From JBPYCR01 sp051846915 (lineage in GTDB: Bacteria; Bacillota; Bacilli; Bacillales; Amphibacillaceae), in assembly GCF_051846915.1 (NCBI RefSeq), contig NZ_JBPYCR010000006.1:62001-126000 (forward strand): a stretch of 64,000 nt of DNA. Reading direction: 5' to 3'. This document shows positions 26,775-36,577 of the stretch, piece by piece. Position 1 is the first letter of the stretch; each line of letters starts with the position of its first letter. Below the pieces are notes generated by a model. The model did not search any database. It was not told the DNA's origin and saw nothing but the letters and a program-made list of their open reading frames with translations. Position numbers and translations under genes: made by a program.

Positions 26775-29097
26775 ATACTGCTTCCTCCTCAGGAATATCC
26801 ACGCGCATTAAGCAATCTGACAACCACGTTTTTAATTGTCCGTAACCGGAATAGTACAACACTTTTTCAATTTCTGATTGATTTAGCTGCTTGCAATACA
26901 ATTCAGATTCATGTAAATTTCGTTTTTTTATGTCCGTTGCCAGTTGAACAATACGATTATTTACGATAATAAAATCCAGTTCCAAAAACACTTCAATCAT
27001 AAATATAATCCGATCTTTTGACCAGCCTTTTTGTTTCATTATAATATGGAGGTCTTTTTCTAGATCTATTTCTTTTTTCTGGATTAATAGTGCATAAAAC
27101 CATTTAAACGCTTCTCTATCAGGGAATATATCCAGATAGGAGCTTTTTTCCACAGTATAATTGGCATGAATAATGCTTGGATTTGTTATTTGAATGATAT
27201 TTTTTAGTTTATCCAATTCATAGGGCATGTCGAAAATAAATACGACATCATACTGCTGCAGTGTATCAGGGTCTGTCTCATAAGTTATCTGGTCTACATG
27301 TTCATGCTGATCAACCAATGGGTGTTTATTTTTCCCAATAATGAGGTGTTTTTTTCCCAATATTATATTCGATTCTATCGCATCCATACTCTTTCGACCA
27401 CGATGGTCAAATAATTGCCATTCGTTTACTTGGATATCCTCGATTAGTATTTGTGTTTTTTTATTACCGTTCCACTCATTAATACTTAGTTCCCCAACAA
27501 TTTCAACCGGTGTCTGATTGGCTATCCTATAATATAAATCGCCTTTATGAAATCCAACTCCATCTAGCCACTTATCATTATGTTTAAACTGCAGTTTTAA
27601 ATGATTTTTCATTGCTCCCATTTGTTTCAATTGGGTAGGTATTGCTTTTAAATGAAAAACTGGTTTTGGATTCTTCATACCAAATGGTGCTAATTTATTA
27701 ATTTCATTGACAAGCTGTTCATTCATATCAGATAATTCTAGTGTTTTATTTATGTTTATGAGTTGTTTGAAATCTTCCTCATTTAGTTGCTCATGTATTA
27801 AATTATCCAAAGAGGCTTGAATTTGCTCCAGATGTTCATACGGCAATGTCATCCCCGCTGCCTGGGAATGACCGCCAAAGTTTGTAAATAAATGCCTAAT
27901 CTTCATGCAGTTTTGAAACAGGTTAAACGCTGGAATACTTCTAGCGGATCCTTTAAGTTCGCCTGTATCGGAATTTACGGTTAATACAATTGCCGGTCGA
28001 TAGTATTTTTTAACGAGGCGAGATGCTACTATACCGAGCACGCCTTCGTTCCAATCTTCACGATGAACGATAATTACACCGTTTTTTTCCTTAGTTTCCA
28101 ATAACTGTTCGGCTTCTTTTACAATTTTAGCAACGATTTGTTGACGCTGTTGATTGATCAAGTCAATTTCTTTGGCCATTTCATCTGCTTCCTGCTCATC
28201 CGTTGCCATTAGCAATTCTACGGCAAGACTAGCATCTTGCAATCTTCCAACAGCATTAAGTCTTGGAGCAAGTAGAAACCCAATAGCTTCTTCAGTTATA
28301 GATCCTTCCACATTGCAAGCTTTTTTTAAAGCTTGTAACCCTAGATTTTTTGTTGTAGCTAATTTTCGCAAACCATGATAAGCAAATACTCTATTTTCTT
28401 CAATGAGCGGAACTAAGTCAGCAATTGTTCCGATTGCAGCAAGATCCAATAAATGATCTGGGAAGTAACCAAGTAAATGCTGTGCAAATTTAAAGGCAAC
28501 TCCGACTCCTGCAAGTTCTTTAAAGTGATATTCGGGTGAGAGCTTCGGATGTATAATAGCAAGTGCTTCAGGAATCTCTTCCTGTATTTCATGATGATCC
28601 GTTATAATTAAATCGATACCGATTTTTTTGGCAATAAATGCTTCATGAACAGATGCAATTCCTGTATCTACAGTAATAATTAAAGTGATTCCTCTTTCAT
28701 GTGCTTGTCTAAAAGCGGCTTCATTTGGCCCATAGCCTTCAGTAAATCGATTCGGTATGTAAAAATCACAATTCGCTCCTAGTTCCCGAAGCGCATGAAG
28801 TATTACTGCGGTAGAACAGACACCGTCTGCATCATAATCACCAAAAACAAGGATTCTTTCTTTACTATCTATTGCTTTATGTACACGTTCAGCAGCAATA
28901 TCTATCATTGCTAGTTGATACGGACTAATTAACTGTTCTTTGCTCGGATTAAGAAATTGTTTCGCATCTGCTTCTGATTGAATACCTCTTTGCTGAAGGA
29001 GGCTCTTTACGATGGAATTGGTATGATCAATTTCTGTATTCTCCTGCTTATTCATTTCCGTTTCTAAAAAATGCCATTTAGCATTACTCTTTAACAT
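26764..29097 (-). CDS. recJ: Single-stranded-DNA-specific exonuclease RecJ
   Basis: 777 residues, the long Firmicute form. DHH phosphoesterase motifs VFGDYDADGVCSTA (about 78-91) and IITDHHEI (about 155-162), the DHHA1 domain with GGHSQAAGMTLP (about 395-420), an OB-fold, and an additional C-terminal domain (about 560-777) found in Bacillus RecJ. It degrades 5'-ended single strands in recombination and mismatch repair. Confidence 0.96.
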   Translation of the reverse strand: MLKSNAKWHFLETEMNKQENTEIDHTNSIVKSLLQQRGIQSEADAKQFLNPSKEQLISPYQLAMIDIAAERVHKAIDSKERILVFGDYDADGVCSTAVILHALRELGANCDFYIPNRFTEGYGPNEAAFRQAHERGITLIITVDTGIASVHEAFIAKKIGIDLIITDHHEIQEEIPEALAIIHPKLSPEYHFKELAGVGVAFKFAQHLLGYFPDHLLDLAAIGTIADLVPLIEENRVFAYHGLRKLATTKNLGLQALKKACNVEGSITEEAIGFLLAPRLNAVGRLQDASLAVELLMATDEQEADEMAKEIDLINQQRQQIVAKIVKEAEQLLETKEKNGVIIVHREDWNEGVLGIVASRLVKKYYRPAIVLTVNSDTGELKGSARSIPAFNLFQNCMKIRHLFTNFGGHSQAAGMTLPYEHLEQIQASLDNLIHEQLNEEDFKQLININKTLELSDMNEQLVNEINKLAPFGMKNPKPVFHLKAIPTQLKQMGAMKNHLKLQFKHNDKWLDGVGFHKGDLYYRIANQTPVEIVGELSINEWNGNKKTQILIEDIQVNEWQLFDHRGRKSMDAIESNIILGKKHLIIGKNKHPLVDQHEHVDQITYETDPDTLQQYDVVFIFDMPYELDKLKNIIQITNPSIIHANYTVEKSSYLDIFPDREAFKWFYALLIQKKEIDLEKDLHIIMKQKGWSKDRIIFMIEVFLELDFIIVNNRIVQLATDIKKRNLHESELYCKQLNQSEIEKVLYYSGYGQLKTWLSDCLMRVDIPEEEAVYGL

Positions 29098-29163
29098 AAA
29101 GTCACTCCTGACGAATTAATTATACAAAAGGAGATCAAGGAGTGCAATGTTGGCTTTAACTCT

Positions 29164-29460
29164 TTATTCCTCCGGTTTGTCCTCTTCTACAAGCTTATTC
29201 TCCTGTAGAATTGCTTCTTTCTGATCATTTGCTACTTTCAATTTTTTTATTTCGCGTTGTAATCGAATAATTTTTACACTGCCTGCTATCGCTGTAACGA
29301 TACAGCCAAGAAGCACGGAAAATAATATAACTAATATCAGGGGTGATTTCCCACTCCAAAATAAGTAGTTAACTTCCACACTGCTCGTGTTTGTTAGGGC
29401 AAAAACAGTAATTATAATAATAAAGACGATCGTAAATATGACGTACGTCTGTCCCCTCAT
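29164..29460 (-). CDS. yrvD: LapA-domain membrane protein (YrvD-like, DUF1049)
   Basis: 98 residues. Two membrane helices (about 6-26 and 39-61) separated by the SVEVNYLFWSGKSPLIL stretch typical of the LapA domain, then a charged coiled tail (about 64-98). Function in Bacillus is not established; the E. coli LapA/LapB pair handles lipopolysaccharide assembly, which does not apply here. It lies between secDF and recJ, as in B. subtilis. Confidence 0.85.
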   Translation of the reverse strand: MRGQTYVIFTIVFIIIITVFALTNTSSVEVNYLFWSGKSPLILVILFSVLLGCIVTAIAGSVKIIRLQREIKKLKVANDQKEAILQENKLVEEDKPEE

Positions 29461-29528
29461 CTTTTTTCCTCCCTCTAAAACACTTTCAAGTAATGACTGA
29501 AGAGTAGCGAATACCTATTTTATAAAAA

Positions 29529-29571
29529 GTGCCCCTGAATCATTTCATTATTCATATCGAAGCAGAGGCAC
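29529..29571 (-). terminator. Terminator after secDF
   Basis: Stem GTGCCTCTG with CAGGGGCAC (one G-U pair), followed on the minus strand by TTTTTAT, 9 bases past the secDF stop. Confidence 0.75.
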
Positions 29572-29579
29572 ATATGATT

Positions 29580-31838
29580 TTATACTTGCGGTCCTTCTAT
29601 CTTCTTTTTCTTTGTAAAGTCCAGTGGTCTTTCTTTTAATGAACGACCACGCCATACGAGCCAGAGCTGTGACGCTAGAAACAAGGATGAATACGTTCCG
29701 GCGATTAAGCCAACAGCTAAGGCAATAGCAAATCCAAAAATTGATTGTGCTCCTAGGATAAGAAATGCTAACACAGCAATCATCGTTGTTACAGTTGTAT
29801 TAATGCTGCGCATAAATGTTTGTACCAAGCTTGTATTTACAATTTTTGCAAGCTCTTTGGCAGACTTGATGACGCGGTTTTTATTTCTTATATTTTCCCT
29901 AATCCGGTCAAATACAACGATGGTGTTATTAATCGAATACCCGATTATTGTCAAGATAGCCGCAACAATCGTAACATCAAATTCTATTCTAGTAATGCTA
30001 AAGACGACCAAAAGGAAAAATGTATCATGCAATAATGCAATAATTGCCGTAATGGCAAAGAAAAATTCAAACCTTAAAGTTACATAAATGATCATCCCTA
30101 TAGAGGCAATCGCTAGTGCGTAAATAGCATTCTTCACAAGTTCTTCACCGACAATTGAAGAAACGACACTGACATTCGGCTCATTTCCGTACAATTCACT
30201 AAAGTGTTGTTTCACATCAGCAATTCGATCATCAGTCAATACTTTATCGAAACGGATAACAGCAATTTCGCTGTTCTCACCAGATAAAACAATCGATTTT
30301 GGTTCCAACTCCATTTCTTCTACACTTGATTCAATTTCCTCTGTAGTTAAAGTTTCTTCTGCTAAAACCTCTACTCTCGAACCGCTCGTAAAGTCGATTC
30401 CCGGATTTAATTTAAAAAGTAGCAGTGATACGCATCCGATTATCAGAACGAAAGTAGTGAACACAAATATTTTTTTCTGATGTTTTACAACGTCGACGGT
30501 TCGATTAAATATCGTTGGTTCTTCTTCCGTCGTATCGGAAATATCTTTAATCTGACTTTGTTTTACACCGAACCAGCCTGGTCGATTATTCAAGTAGCGC
30601 GTTTTTATCCAGAGGCCGAGCAGTAGTCTTGTCCCATAGACAGCTGTTAAAAAGCTCACTGCAATACTGACGATGAGCATTGTAGCAAATCCTTTAACTG
30701 AACTCGTACCAAACATAAATAAAACAGCAGCAGCGAGCAACGTAGTTATATTTGCATCAACAATCGTTTTTAGTGAGTTCTTTGAACCTGCTTTAAACGC
30801 AGCTAACAATGATTTACCTGTTCTCATTTCCTCTTTGATTCTTTCAAAGGTGATAACATTAGCGTCAACGGCCATACCTACCCCTAAAATAAGAGCAGCA
30901 ATACCCGGCAACGTTAATACACCATTCATTAATCCAAATACAAGTAAAATAATGTATATGTAGATAGCTAAATTAATGGATGCAATCAATCCAGGAAAAC
31001 GATACGCCGACATCATAAAAATAAAAATAAGTCCTACACCAATAAATCCTGCAAATACCGTTTTATTTAATGCTTGTTCACCAAACTGGGCACCTACAGA
31101 CGTCGAATATAATTCATTCATATGTACCGGCAAAGACCCTGAATTAATAATATTAGCCAACCGCTGTGCCGATTCAACCGTGAAGTCCCCGGTTATTTGG
31201 ACACTTGTGGAGTTAATAACTTCCCCAACTTTCGGGGCAGAAATATATTTAGGATTCTCTTTTTTCACTTCCTCGGCAAAAGAATCATCTTCTTGATAAT
31301 CCATCCAAATAACAAGCAAATTGTTCGGTTCGCCCATGTTTTTAATTTTTTTTGTCACTTCTGCAAATTTGTTCGCATCTTTTAATTGAAGAGTAACCAT
31401 AGGGGCATTTGAATTTGGGTCAAAATCCTGTTTGGCACTGCCTTCTTTAATATCTGATCCATCCAAATATTCTTTGTCGTTTACATCACGAAAGGACAAT
31501 ATCGCAGATGTTGATAAAATTTCTCTTGCCTCTGTTTGATCTTCCACACCTGCAAGTTGGACTCGGATACGGTCTTCACCTTCAATATCAATAACAGTTT
31601 CACTAATACCGAGTCGGTTCACGCGATCATTAAGCGTCTGAACAGTCGACTCTAGAAGTTTTCTGGAAACTTCCTGGTCGTCATCCACGGGTTCTACTTC
31701 ATAAAGTACTTCGAATCCACCTTGTAGATCGAGCCCTAAATTAATATTTTTACTTACGCCTGTTGCAGTTGTTCCAATCGTAGCTGCAAATACGATAACG
31801 ATTAGAAAAAAAGTAATAATTCTACCTCTTTTTTTCAT
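29580..31838 (-). CDS. secDF: Protein translocase subunit SecDF (fused)
   Basis: 752 residues, the fused SecD-SecF form usual in Bacillus. It uses proton motive force to help complete export through SecYEG. The SecD half has one N-terminal helix, a large extracellular domain (about 35-250, with the NLGLDLQGGFEVLYEV signature) and five helices (about 255-420). The SecF half repeats this (about 450-735, with NPGIDFTSGSRVEV and YSINNTIVVFDRIREN). Confidence 0.97.
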   Translation of the reverse strand: MKKRGRIITFFLIVIVFAATIGTTATGVSKNINLGLDLQGGFEVLYEVEPVDDDQEVSRKLLESTVQTLNDRVNRLGISETVIDIEGEDRIRVQLAGVEDQTEAREILSTSAILSFRDVNDKEYLDGSDIKEGSAKQDFDPNSNAPMVTLQLKDANKFAEVTKKIKNMGEPNNLLVIWMDYQEDDSFAEEVKKENPKYISAPKVGEVINSTSVQITGDFTVESAQRLANIINSGSLPVHMNELYSTSVGAQFGEQALNKTVFAGFIGVGLIFIFMMSAYRFPGLIASINLAIYIYIILLVFGLMNGVLTLPGIAALILGVGMAVDANVITFERIKEEMRTGKSLLAAFKAGSKNSLKTIVDANITTLLAAAVLFMFGTSSVKGFATMLIVSIAVSFLTAVYGTRLLLGLWIKTRYLNNRPGWFGVKQSQIKDISDTTEEEPTIFNRTVDVVKHQKKIFVFTTFVLIIGCVSLLLFKLNPGIDFTSGSRVEVLAEETLTTEEIESSVEEMELEPKSIVLSGENSEIAVIRFDKVLTDDRIADVKQHFSELYGNEPNVSVVSSIVGEELVKNAIYALAIASIGMIIYVTLRFEFFFAITAIIALLHDTFFLLVVFSITRIEFDVTIVAAILTIIGYSINNTIVVFDRIRENIRNKNRVIKSAKELAKIVNTSLVQTFMRSINTTVTTMIAVLAFLILGAQSIFGFAIALAVGLIAGTYSSLFLASQLWLVWRGRSLKERPLDFTKKKKIEGPQV

Positions 31839-31894
31839 ATGAATCTTTTCCTCCCTCTATTCAATGGGAATTAATGCCGAATATGTAATAAAAA

Positions 31895-32188
31895 TTAATT
31901 ATTTCCTTCGTTCAGCGCATGGATTGAAGCCATTAAGTCATCTTCCTGTACTTGAGCATTAACTGTTAAATAACTCATATATATATTTGTGTTCAAGTGG
32001 AAAATATCTTGCACTACTTCATGCAATCGTTTGGAAGGGTTATTTTTCCATAACTTTGTATTGAGACATTCCCATATCCCTTCTGGTGTTGCCTCTTTAT
32101 ACCCCATTAATTGAAACTCTCTCGCTTTGCTAATAAGTGCTGGTTCAATAGATGCTTTCCAGTCTCTAACCGTTTTTAATTGTTCCAA
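31895..32188 (-). CDS. comN: ComN family post-transcriptional regulator (YrzD-like)
   Basis: 97 residues. Belongs to the small YrzD/ComN family (MEQLKTVRDWKASIEPALISK, MGYKEATPEGIWECL). In B. subtilis ComN acts post-transcriptionally on comE mRNA and interacts with the division-site protein DivIVA. It lies upstream of secDF and divergent from spoVB, matching the B. subtilis order. Confidence 0.85.
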   Translation of the reverse strand: MEQLKTVRDWKASIEPALISKAREFQLMGYKEATPEGIWECLNTKLWKNNPSKRLHEVVQDIFHLNTNIYMSYLTVNAQVQEDDLMASIHALNEGNN

Positions 32189-32303
32189 ATGGTCCCCCTC
32201 CTACAGCGAGACGAATTAATAGTTCTTGTCATGCTTGGACGACATGCTCGCATATATATCATTGTATATGAATTTTTATTTTTTGAGAAGGCAGGCGTTA
32301 TAA

Positions 32304-33857
32304 ATGACGAAACAGTCATTTCTAAAAGGAACATTAATATTAATTCTAGCTGGCATGATTACACGTTTTTTAGGTTTTATTAACCGGATTGTCGTTGCAC
32401 GTTTAATGGGTGAAGAAGGTGTAGGTCTTTATATGATGGCCCTGCCGACCCTTTTTTTAGTCATTACACTATCTCAAATTGGACTACCTGTAGCCATTTC
32501 AAAACGGATAGCTGAAGCGGACGCAAAAAATGATACATTGAAAGTTAAAAAAATACTTGTTGTTTCATTAGTCATTGTTACCATAACAAGCATCATTTTT
32601 ACAATCGGAATGATTATTGCTATCCCATACATTGCAACTTCATTATTGACAGATGAGCGGACAATCTATCCCTTGCTTGCCATCAGCCCAATTGTACCAA
32701 TCATTGCGGTGTCGTCTGTGCTGAAGGGATATTTTCAAGGAAAGCAGAATATGAAACCGCAAAGTTACGCCCAAGTAATCGAGCAGGTCATTCGTATTTC
32801 TTTTGTATTTATATTGGTCAAAATAACATTACCGTATGGTGTGGAATTTGCCGCTGCCGGTGCGATGGTCAGTGTCATTATCGGCGAACTCGTGTCATTA
32901 TTTTTTATGTTTTACTTGTTTAAAAGAAAAAAAGTTGTTTCCATAAGACATCGGTTTTTTTTCTATTTAAAAGAGAGCAAGCACACGTTGAAAGAATTAT
33001 TTTCGATCGCACTCCCTAACACGGGAAGCAGATTAATCAGTTCGGTATCCAACTTTATGGAACCGATCATCGTTGCGCAAAGTTTAGCAATTGCCGGCGT
33101 AGCCACAACTGTAGCGACTAAACAGTATGGTGAGCTAACCGGATTTGTACTTCCATTATTATTTTTACCTACTTTTATTACACATTCTCTGTCAATTGCA
33201 TTAGTTCCCTCTATCGCCGAAGCAGAAGCAAAAAACAATCAACGTCTTACCCATTATCGTATTCATCAATCGATACGAATTTCGTTCGCATCCGGTGCTC
33301 TCGCAACCATTGTTCTCACCATTTTTTCTGTAACTATACTAACATATATGTATGGAACCGCAAACGCAAGTAAATTTTTAGTACTAATGGCTCCTTTTTT
33401 CATCATGTTATACATCCAATCTCCTTTACAAGCCGCGCTTTTAGCACTGGATCTTGCCAAGCCGGCAATGTTCAATAGCTTAGTCGGTGCATTCTTTAAA
33501 TTTATCACTTTATTTATGCTCGCTTCAAATAAAGATTTTGGAATTAACGGTGTTGCTATTGCCATGTCTGTCGGAGTAGTTCTTATCACTTTGCTGCATT
33601 TGGCTACTTTATATAAATCTATTCGGTTTTTTATCCGATTTTCTGACATATGGAAAATGATTGTACTTGTATCACTCACTTCTGTTATTGCTAGTGGATT
33701 AAAAGTAGTTTATCAAGGAATGGATTCCAATCTTCTCGTGTTTATTGCAATGCTGATTTTGCTTAGTATTTTTTATATTATTTGTTTATTTTTACTAAGA
33801 TTTATTACGAGAGATGAATTAAAGCAAATACCCGTCCTTCAAAAATGGGTGTCTTAA
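32304..33857 (+). CDS. spoVB: Stage V sporulation protein B (MurJ/MATE-type flippase)
   Basis: 517 residues, matching SpoVB length. About 14 hydrophobic helices with a basic start (MTKQSFLKGTLILILAGMIT) and the family's MGEEGVGLYMMALPTLFL segment. SpoVB is needed for spore cortex synthesis and is a member of the MOP superfamily of lipid-linked sugar flippases. A broader polysaccharide flippase is the alternative, but the comN-secDF context favours SpoVB. Confidence 0.9.
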   Translation: MTKQSFLKGTLILILAGMITRFLGFINRIVVARLMGEEGVGLYMMALPTLFLVITLSQIGLPVAISKRIAEADAKNDTLKVKKILVVSLVIVTITSIIFTIGMIIAIPYIATSLLTDERTIYPLLAISPIVPIIAVSSVLKGYFQGKQNMKPQSYAQVIEQVIRISFVFILVKITLPYGVEFAAAGAMVSVIIGELVSLFFMFYLFKRKKVVSIRHRFFFYLKESKHTLKELFSIALPNTGSRLISSVSNFMEPIIVAQSLAIAGVATTVATKQYGELTGFVLPLLFLPTFITHSLSIALVPSIAEAEAKNNQRLTHYRIHQSIRISFASGALATIVLTIFSVTILTYMYGTANASKFLVLMAPFFIMLYIQSPLQAALLALDLAKPAMFNSLVGAFFKFITLFMLASNKDFGINGVAIAMSVGVVLITLLHLATLYKSIRFFIRFSDIWKMIVLVSLTSVIASGLKVVYQGMDSNLLVFIAMLILLSIFYIICLFLLRFITRDELKQIPVLQKWVS

Positions 33858-34102
33858 TGTTGCATACTTCGGGACTTCATCTTCCAGTGTATCCATAACA
33901 ATTTACTAAAATTCTTTCAACAGTGTTGTACTTCTCTTAGCAGTTAATTCCTTAAAAATGATTTGGATTCCTACTTACTTTTGAAGTGGAATTTCACCAT
34001 TGTTAATACGGGATTTAATTTTTTCTTATTTTTCCGTCTAAATTTTGTCCAATTGAATAAAATGGTTATAGATGGACAATCAGAGGGGGTGTCGAACAAA
34101 TA

Positions 34103-34483
34103 ATGGAAAAGAATCATTTTACTGCTATGGTATATGGTTGGATTGTGATTTTGGGATTGATCCTTGTTTCAAGTGTTACACTTGCCTTTCTATTACGATT
34201 CACTTCTTTTAACGAGCCGACGATATCCTATGTAACATTAGCAATTGGTCTTATTTCTTTATTTACCGGAGGAATTGTTGCAGGTATTAAAGGAAAAGGT
34301 AAAGGGTGGTTAATTGGCGGGATAACCGGTCTTGGGTTTACAATCTTTACATTTTCCGTACAATACCTTGGATATCAACAAGCGTTTACGATGGAACAAT
34401 CGCTGCATCATGCGGGATATATATTGGCAGCGTTGCTAGGCGGCATGATTGGCGTGAATCTTGTCGTAGCAAACAAAGAATAA
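34103..34483 (+). CDS. TIGR04086-type small membrane protein (YrzE-like)
   Basis: 126 residues with four membrane helices (about 10-34, 43-62, 70-90 and 100-122) and Gly-rich turns (KGKGKGWLIGGITGLGF). Similar small proteins sit next to yajC in Bacillus (yrzE). Function unknown. An AGAGGGGGTG site lies upstream of ATG 34103. Confidence 0.75.
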   Translation: MEKNHFTAMVYGWIVILGLILVSSVTLAFLLRFTSFNEPTISYVTLAIGLISLFTGGIVAGIKGKGKGWLIGGITGLGFTIFTFSVQYLGYQQAFTMEQSLHHAGYILAALLGGMIGVNLVVANKE

Positions 34484-34574
34484 CGACATAGCACTCAGGA
34501 GTAAATCTAAAATTATTTTTTAGAAATACAGGATAGAAAGTCTAGGACGTCACTTTTTATTGGTTGGGTTTCTT

Positions 34575-35042
34575 GCGTAGTGGTTGTAAGCTGCGACGTA
34601 GCCTACAGAGATAGTAATTGTCTTTATCATACCGCTACGGAAATATACCACGCTTTCACCCACGGGGCACAAGCGCGACATCCGTTCATGCATTCACATT
34701 CACGGTGTCTTCTTAGCCGCGGGCGGCTGGTGGGCCTTCTCGTGCTTTGCACTGGACCCAAATAATTTCACCCTTTAAGATGGTTGTTTGGAGCGGAGGG
34801 CAGTTGACTCCTAGTCGGCTTCCTGTAAGCCACTGAAAAATTAAGTTCTTGAGAATAATGATCAGCATATATCATGTTGATTGGATCGCAAGGCGGCGAG
34901 TCCTGCGGGAAAGCGAGACAGCTGAGACCCTGCAGGAGCGTAGCGACGAAGCGGTTAAGCGCTCGCCCGCGGAGAGCGTCTGCCTGAAGCGGAAATCAAC
35001 CGTAGCTACGTCGTAGTTTATGGTTAATTAGCAACAAGGTGC
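34575..35042. repeat. Dispersed mosaic repeat R2, bounded by inverted GCGACGTAGC
   Basis: The left edge carries GCGACGTAGC (34593-34602) and the right edge GTAGCTACGTCG (35002-35013) in inverted orientation. Inside are the CTTTCACCCACGGGGCACAA block (shared with R1, inverted) and a block with CCTGCAGGAGCGTAGCGACG typical of intergenic repeats in Bacillaceae. It fills the gap between the YrzE-like gene and yajC. Short open frames here are not genes. Confidence 0.75.
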
Positions 35043-35103
35043 AAAAAAATCCGAACAGATGAAATTCTGGGTACAGAATTTTTAAATCATCGTTCGGATT
35101 TCT
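35043..35103 (-). terminator. Terminator of the ruvAB-queA-tgt-yajC operon
   Basis: AAATCCGAAC with GTTCGGATT(T), an inner paired region (AATTCTG with CAGAATT), and seven T on the minus strand. Close copy of the dtd terminator at 22781-22839. Confidence 0.85.
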
Positions 35104-35141
35104 CTTTGGTTAAACACTTTTGGTTTATGTACGGCAATCCT

Positions 35142-35402
35142 TTAGCTCTGTTTCACTTCGCGGATTGCGGAACGGTCATACTTCATCCTGCTATTTTCTC
35201 CACAGGCGATTACGACGGTGTCTTCATCAATAGCATGTACTTCCCCATGTAATCCACCAATCGTTATGACAGCATCTCCTTTTTTCAGTTCCGACTGCAT
35301 TTGTCTAACTTGTTTCTGACGTTTTTGCTGTGGACGTATAAGTAGAAAATAGAAGATCACAAACATTAAAATAATTGGTGATAGCGATATAAGCGTCTCC
35401 AT
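35142..35402 (-). CDS. yajC: Preprotein translocase subunit YajC
   Basis: 86 residues. One membrane helix (about 5-24) followed by RPQQKRQKQVRQMQSELKKG, the YajC hallmark, and a small domain with DAVITIGGLHGEV. It associates with SecDF in the membrane. It is the last gene of the ruvA-ruvB-queA-tgt transcript. Confidence 0.95.
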   Translation of the reverse strand: METLISLSPIILMFVIFYFLLIRPQQKRQKQVRQMQSELKKGDAVITIGGLHGEVHAIDEDTVVIACGENSRMKYDRSAIREVKQS

Positions 35403-35422
35403 TATATATTATCCTCCCTTCA

Positions 35423-36559
35423 CTAAAAGTTTTTCGAATGCATATCATTGAATCCATATTGTTCAAAGAATGCCTCTTTAAAGTCGCCAAGACGATCATC
35501 AAAAATTGCTGTTCGTACTTGCTCCATCAATTTTAACAGAAAATATAAGTTATGGTAAGTAGTAAGTCTAAATCCAAACGTTTCGTTACATTTAATTAAG
35601 TGGCGAATATACGCTCTCGTATAATTCTGACACACATGACAGCTGCAATTTTCATCAATTGGCCCGAAATCACGGGCATATTTGGCATTTCTTACTACAA
35701 GTCTTCCATTAGACGTCATACACGTCCCATTACGAGCAATCCTTGTCGGCAAAACACAGTCAAACATATCAATTCCTCGCATGGCACCTTCTATTAAAGA
35801 ATCAGGAGAACCGACTCCCATTAAGTAACGAGGTTTATTGCTTGGCATGAGCGGCGTTGTATACTCCAGCACGTTATTCATAATATGTTTAGGTTCACCT
35901 ACAGATAGCCCACCTATAGCATACCCGGGAAAATCCAGTGATATAAGATCTCTGGCACTTTGTTTACGTAAATTTTCATATTCTCCACCTTGAATGATTC
36001 CAAATAACCCTTGTTGATCACTGCGATTATGTGCTTTTAAACATCTCTCTGCCCACCTCGTAGTGCGCTCAATGGAGTCTTTCATATAATCCTGTGTTGC
36101 AGGAAAAGGCGGGCATTCATCCAAGACCATCATAATATCGGGGCCGAGATCATTTTGAATTTGCATTGCTTTTTCCGGTGAAAAGAATAGCTTTTCTCCA
36201 CTCAGGTGGTGTCTGAAGTGAACACCTTTTTCGCTGATTTCTCGTGTATTGCTCAAACTGAACACCTGAAAACCGCCCGAATCAGTTAAAATAGGTCGAT
36301 CCCAGTTCATAAAGGTATGCAACCCACCGGCTTCTTTAATGATATCTTCCCCTGGTCGCAACCAGAGATGATATGTATTGGATAATATAATTTGGGCGTT
36401 CATGTCCACCAACTCTTCCGGACTCATCGTTTTCACAGTAGCCAACGTTCCAACAGGCATGAACATCGGCGTGTCAAAGGTACCGTGGGGGGTGTGGACT
36501 TTACCAAGTCTTGCGCCCGTTTGTTTGCACGTTTTTATTAATTCATAAGTTATTGGCAT
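35423..36559 (-). CDS. tgt: Queuine tRNA-ribosyltransferase (tRNA-guanine transglycosylase)
   Basis: 378 residues. Exchanges guanine 34 for preQ1 in Asn, Asp, His and Tyr tRNAs. LTDSGGFQVFSL (about 88-99) carries an active-site Asp, VLPTRIARNGTCMTSNG (about 268-284) is the second catalytic region, and the zinc site is CSCHVC with a downstream His (about 308-345). Directly downstream of queA, the next step of queuosine synthesis. Confidence 0.97.
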   Translation of the reverse strand: MPITYELIKTCKQTGARLGKVHTPHGTFDTPMFMPVGTLATVKTMSPEELVDMNAQIILSNTYHLWLRPGEDIIKEAGGLHTFMNWDRPILTDSGGFQVFSLSNTREISEKGVHFRHHLSGEKLFFSPEKAMQIQNDLGPDIMMVLDECPPFPATQDYMKDSIERTTRWAERCLKAHNRSDQQGLFGIIQGGEYENLRKQSARDLISLDFPGYAIGGLSVGEPKHIMNNVLEYTTPLMPSNKPRYLMGVGSPDSLIEGAMRGIDMFDCVLPTRIARNGTCMTSNGRLVVRNAKYARDFGPIDENCSCHVCQNYTRAYIRHLIKCNETFGFRLTTYHNLYFLLKLMEQVRTAIFDDRLGDFKEAFFEQYGFNDMHSKNF

Positions 36560-36577
36560 ATTATCCTTCAGTCCCTA

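Noticed and set aside
34580..34765. Open frame of 61 codons on the plus strand
   Set aside because: Inside repeat R2, same repeat-derived peptide as in R1, no ribosome site, no family resemblance.
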